A DNA stretch of 23,253 nucleotides, taken from assembly GCA_910585255.1 (NCBI GenBank), contig CAJUEI010000033.1:1-23253 (forward strand), in the 5' to 3' direction. Positions within the stretch are counted from its first letter, which is position 1. Each line of letters starts with the position of its first letter. The position numbers and the translations under genes are program-made. The DNA is from an uncultured Lachnospiraceae bacterium (GTDB taxonomy: Bacteria > Bacillota > Clostridia > Lachnospirales > Lachnospiraceae). Under the pieces are notes generated by a model. That model searched no databases and was not told where the DNA came from. It saw only the letters and a list, made by a program, of their open reading frames with translations. Shown here piece by piece: positions 21,942-23,253 of this stretch.

Positions 21942-21971
21942 TTGTACATTTTAGGTAATTAATAGTATACT
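21942..21971 (+). promoter_or_regulatory. Promoter of the nucleotidyltransferase gene
   Basis: TTGTAC (21942-21947), 18-bp spacer, TATACT (21966-21971). A second TATAAT follows at 21975-21980 without a fitting -35 box. Confidence 0.55.
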
Positions 21972-22050
21972 ATATATAATTTTTAGAAAACGGAAACATG
22001 AAATTTTCTAAAATTAATTTTATATAGAAACAGGGAATGGGGCAGAACAG

Positions 22051-23076
22051 ATGACAGTCGATCAAATCAAACAAAAATTAAAAGAGAAAGAATATTCTTT
22101 TTTAAGAGAAAATGAAAAATTAAAGGATCATATTATACTTTTAGCACTTGGAGGCAGTTATGCCTATGGAATAGAAAAAGAAGATTCGGATCTAGATATC
22201 AGAGGGATTGCACTAAATCAAAAGAATGAGATTCTATTGCGGACAGATTTTGAACAGGTAGTGGATCTCCATACAGATACCACAATTTATTCTTTTTATA
22301 AGATGATTCAGTTATTAAAATCCAATAATCCTAATACAATAGAGATTTTAGGGTGCAAGCCGGAACATTATCTCTACCTTTCAGAGATAGGAAAGGAACT
22401 CTATCAAAATCGGAACATGTTTCTTTCTAAACTATGTATCCATACATTTGCTGGATATGCAGGGAGTCAGCTTCGGCGGATGGAAAATAAAGCAGCAAGG
22501 CTGATGACACAGACACAGAGAGAAAACTATATTTTAAAAAGTATTCAAAATGCAAGGTATGATTTTAAAACCAGGTATTTTCCTTGTGAAGAGGATCAGA
22601 TCCAACTTTATATTGATTCAGCCGTTCAGGAGGGATATGACAGTGAAATTTTTATGGATCTTCAATTAAGACATTATCCGTTAAGGGATTGGGCTGGGAT
22701 GTGGAATGAGATGAAAGCGATTGTCAGCAGTTATCATAAAATGGGAAAAAGAAATGAAAATGCGATTAGTCATAATAAACTTGGAAAGCATATGGCACAT
22801 TTAATTCGGCTCTATATGATGTGTATTGATATTTTAGAAAAGGAAGAAATTATTACTTATCGTTTGGAGGAGAAAGATCTGCTGATGAAGATTCGAAACG
22901 GAGCATATTTGGATCAAAACAGGCAGCCGACATCTGATTTTTATGATCTGTTAAATGAATACGAAAAGCGGTTTGAGTATGCAAAAAATCATACTTCATT
23001 GCCGGATCTGCCAGATTATAAAAGGATAGATGCATTTCAAATGGAGGTTTGTGAGCGGATTGTAAAAAAAGGATGA
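22051..23076 (+). CDS. Nucleotidyltransferase-superfamily protein (COG3541/YcgL-like)
   Basis: A 341-aa protein of the DNA polymerase beta-like nucleotidyltransferase superfamily. The catalytic motif GGSYAYGIEKEDSDLDIRG lies at 34-52 with the metal-binding Asp47 and Asp49. The block NPNTIEILGCKPEHYL follows, and a helical C-terminal half holds HNKLGKHMAHLIRLY. These are features of the COG3541 (YcgL) group, whose substrate is unknown. A phage- or stress-linked role is possible but not shown. It has its own promoter and no partner gene before the window ends. Confidence 0.85.
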   Translation: MTVDQIKQKLKEKEYSFLRENEKLKDHIILLALGGSYAYGIEKEDSDLDIRGIALNQKNEILLRTDFEQVVDLHTDTTIYSFYKMIQLLKSNNPNTIEILGCKPEHYLYLSEIGKELYQNRNMFLSKLCIHTFAGYAGSQLRRMENKAARLMTQTQRENYILKSIQNARYDFKTRYFPCEEDQIQLYIDSAVQEGYDSEIFMDLQLRHYPLRDWAGMWNEMKAIVSSYHKMGKRNENAISHNKLGKHMAHLIRLYMMCIDILEKEEIITYRLEEKDLLMKIRNGAYLDQNRQPTSDFYDLLNEYEKRFEYAKNHTSLPDLPDYKRIDAFQMEVCERIVKKG

Positions 23077-23078
23077 TG

Positions 23079-23100
23079 GAGGGAGGAGGGTGGAGGGGAC
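23079..23100 (+). other. G-rich purine tract after the nucleotidyltransferase gene
   Basis: An almost pure purine run with five G-tracts of 2-4 bases separated by single A or T bases, just after the stop and just before repeat copy 5. It could fold as a two-layer G-quadruplex in the + transcript or DNA. Confidence 0.4.
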
Positions 23101-23253
23101 GGACGCTAGAGAGAGAACGTGATTCCTTTTTGCTGTTCCGCTCTCCAGAAAGGTAGAACGTCTAATGCCTCTGAATTTAGGTATATCTAACCGGACGGAC
23201 CGGCACGCAATTCGCCTCTGCAGGAGGCTAAACACGTGCCTTTTTTTGTCATC
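23101..23253 (+). repeat. Structured repeat copy 5 (5' part, cut by window end)
   Basis: Left end GGACGCTAGAG (23101-23111), a 32-nt terminal-stem strand (23105-23136), GTTCCGCTCTCCAGAAAG, the P2 5' strand (TAGAACGTCTAATGCCTCTG), ACCGGACGGACCGG, the P3 5' strand GGCACG, complete P4 and the start of the T-rich hairpin. The complement of its arm matches the arm of copy 1 at about 24-25 of 32 positions, so copies 1, 4 and 5 form a 32-nt-arm subgroup. Confidence 0.85.

Noticed and set aside
1..23253. Window as a circular plasmid or phage because both ends match
   Set aside because: The ends match only in the repeat and then diverge; the content is core chromosomal genes.

Overview
The window looks like a chromosomal piece of a low-GC Gram-positive anaerobe, most likely a gut Lachnospiraceae (class Clostridia). 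This is inferred from Bacillota housekeeping gene order, AGGAGG-type ribosome binding sites with some TTG/GTG starts, purine-rich coding strands, and a tRNA without an encoded CCA. No taxonomic search was possible. Almost every gene is on the + strand; the only clear minus-strand gene is a small HPr-like protein at 7891-8124.

Layout. (1) 1-822: two copies of a roughly 245-bp structured repeat, then a promoter. (2) 823-3487: a GntR/YtrA-type regulator, an ABC ATPase and two membrane proteins (a ytr-like ABC-2 export or stress operon), closed by a terminator. (3) 3672-7814: prmA, rsmE, a cysteine desulfurase and thiI. These cover ribosomal protein methylation, 16S rRNA methylation, and sulfur supply plus use for 4-thiouridine in tRNA. 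(4) 7829-9551: a bidirectional terminator, the degenerate HPr gene, and a gene-poor interval framed by two more repeats. (5) 9552-16539: mtaB, ireB, ruvX, a DUF1292 gene, RNase J, a YlbF-family gene, a short YceG/MltG-like protein, a TrmR-like O-methyltransferase and a U32 (TrhP-like) protein. The order closely follows the B. subtilis yqeTUV and yrzL-yrrK-yrzB-yrrL-yrrM-yrrN/O neighbourhoods, and the theme is tRNA modification, RNA decay and envelope or kinase regulation. (6) 16659-17505: tRNA-Thr(CGU) and a SUKH/SMI1-type protein. (7) 17900-21771: a visibly AT-richer three-gene unit with one large membrane-anchored protein of unknown function and two tandem paralogous membrane-anchored proteins that resemble DUF4230. 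(8) 22051-23076: a COG3541/YcgL-like nucleotidyltransferase, then a fifth repeat copy cut by the window end.

The most unusual content is the repeat family: copies at 1-134, 366-607, 8268-8509, 9116-9369 and 23101-23253. The three complete copies share conserved ends and a conserved core. Each closes with a 26- or 32-bp terminal stem whose sequence differs strongly between copies, yet the 84 pairs over the three copies contain no mismatch (three G-T wobbles on the + strand). Internal stems also covary. This is strong evidence for selection on a folded RNA or a DNA hairpin. Four copies form two convergent pairs, each enclosing a short interval without a normal gene. I cannot assign the family to a named class. 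The second candidate of interest is the unknown exported three-gene unit at 17900-21771.
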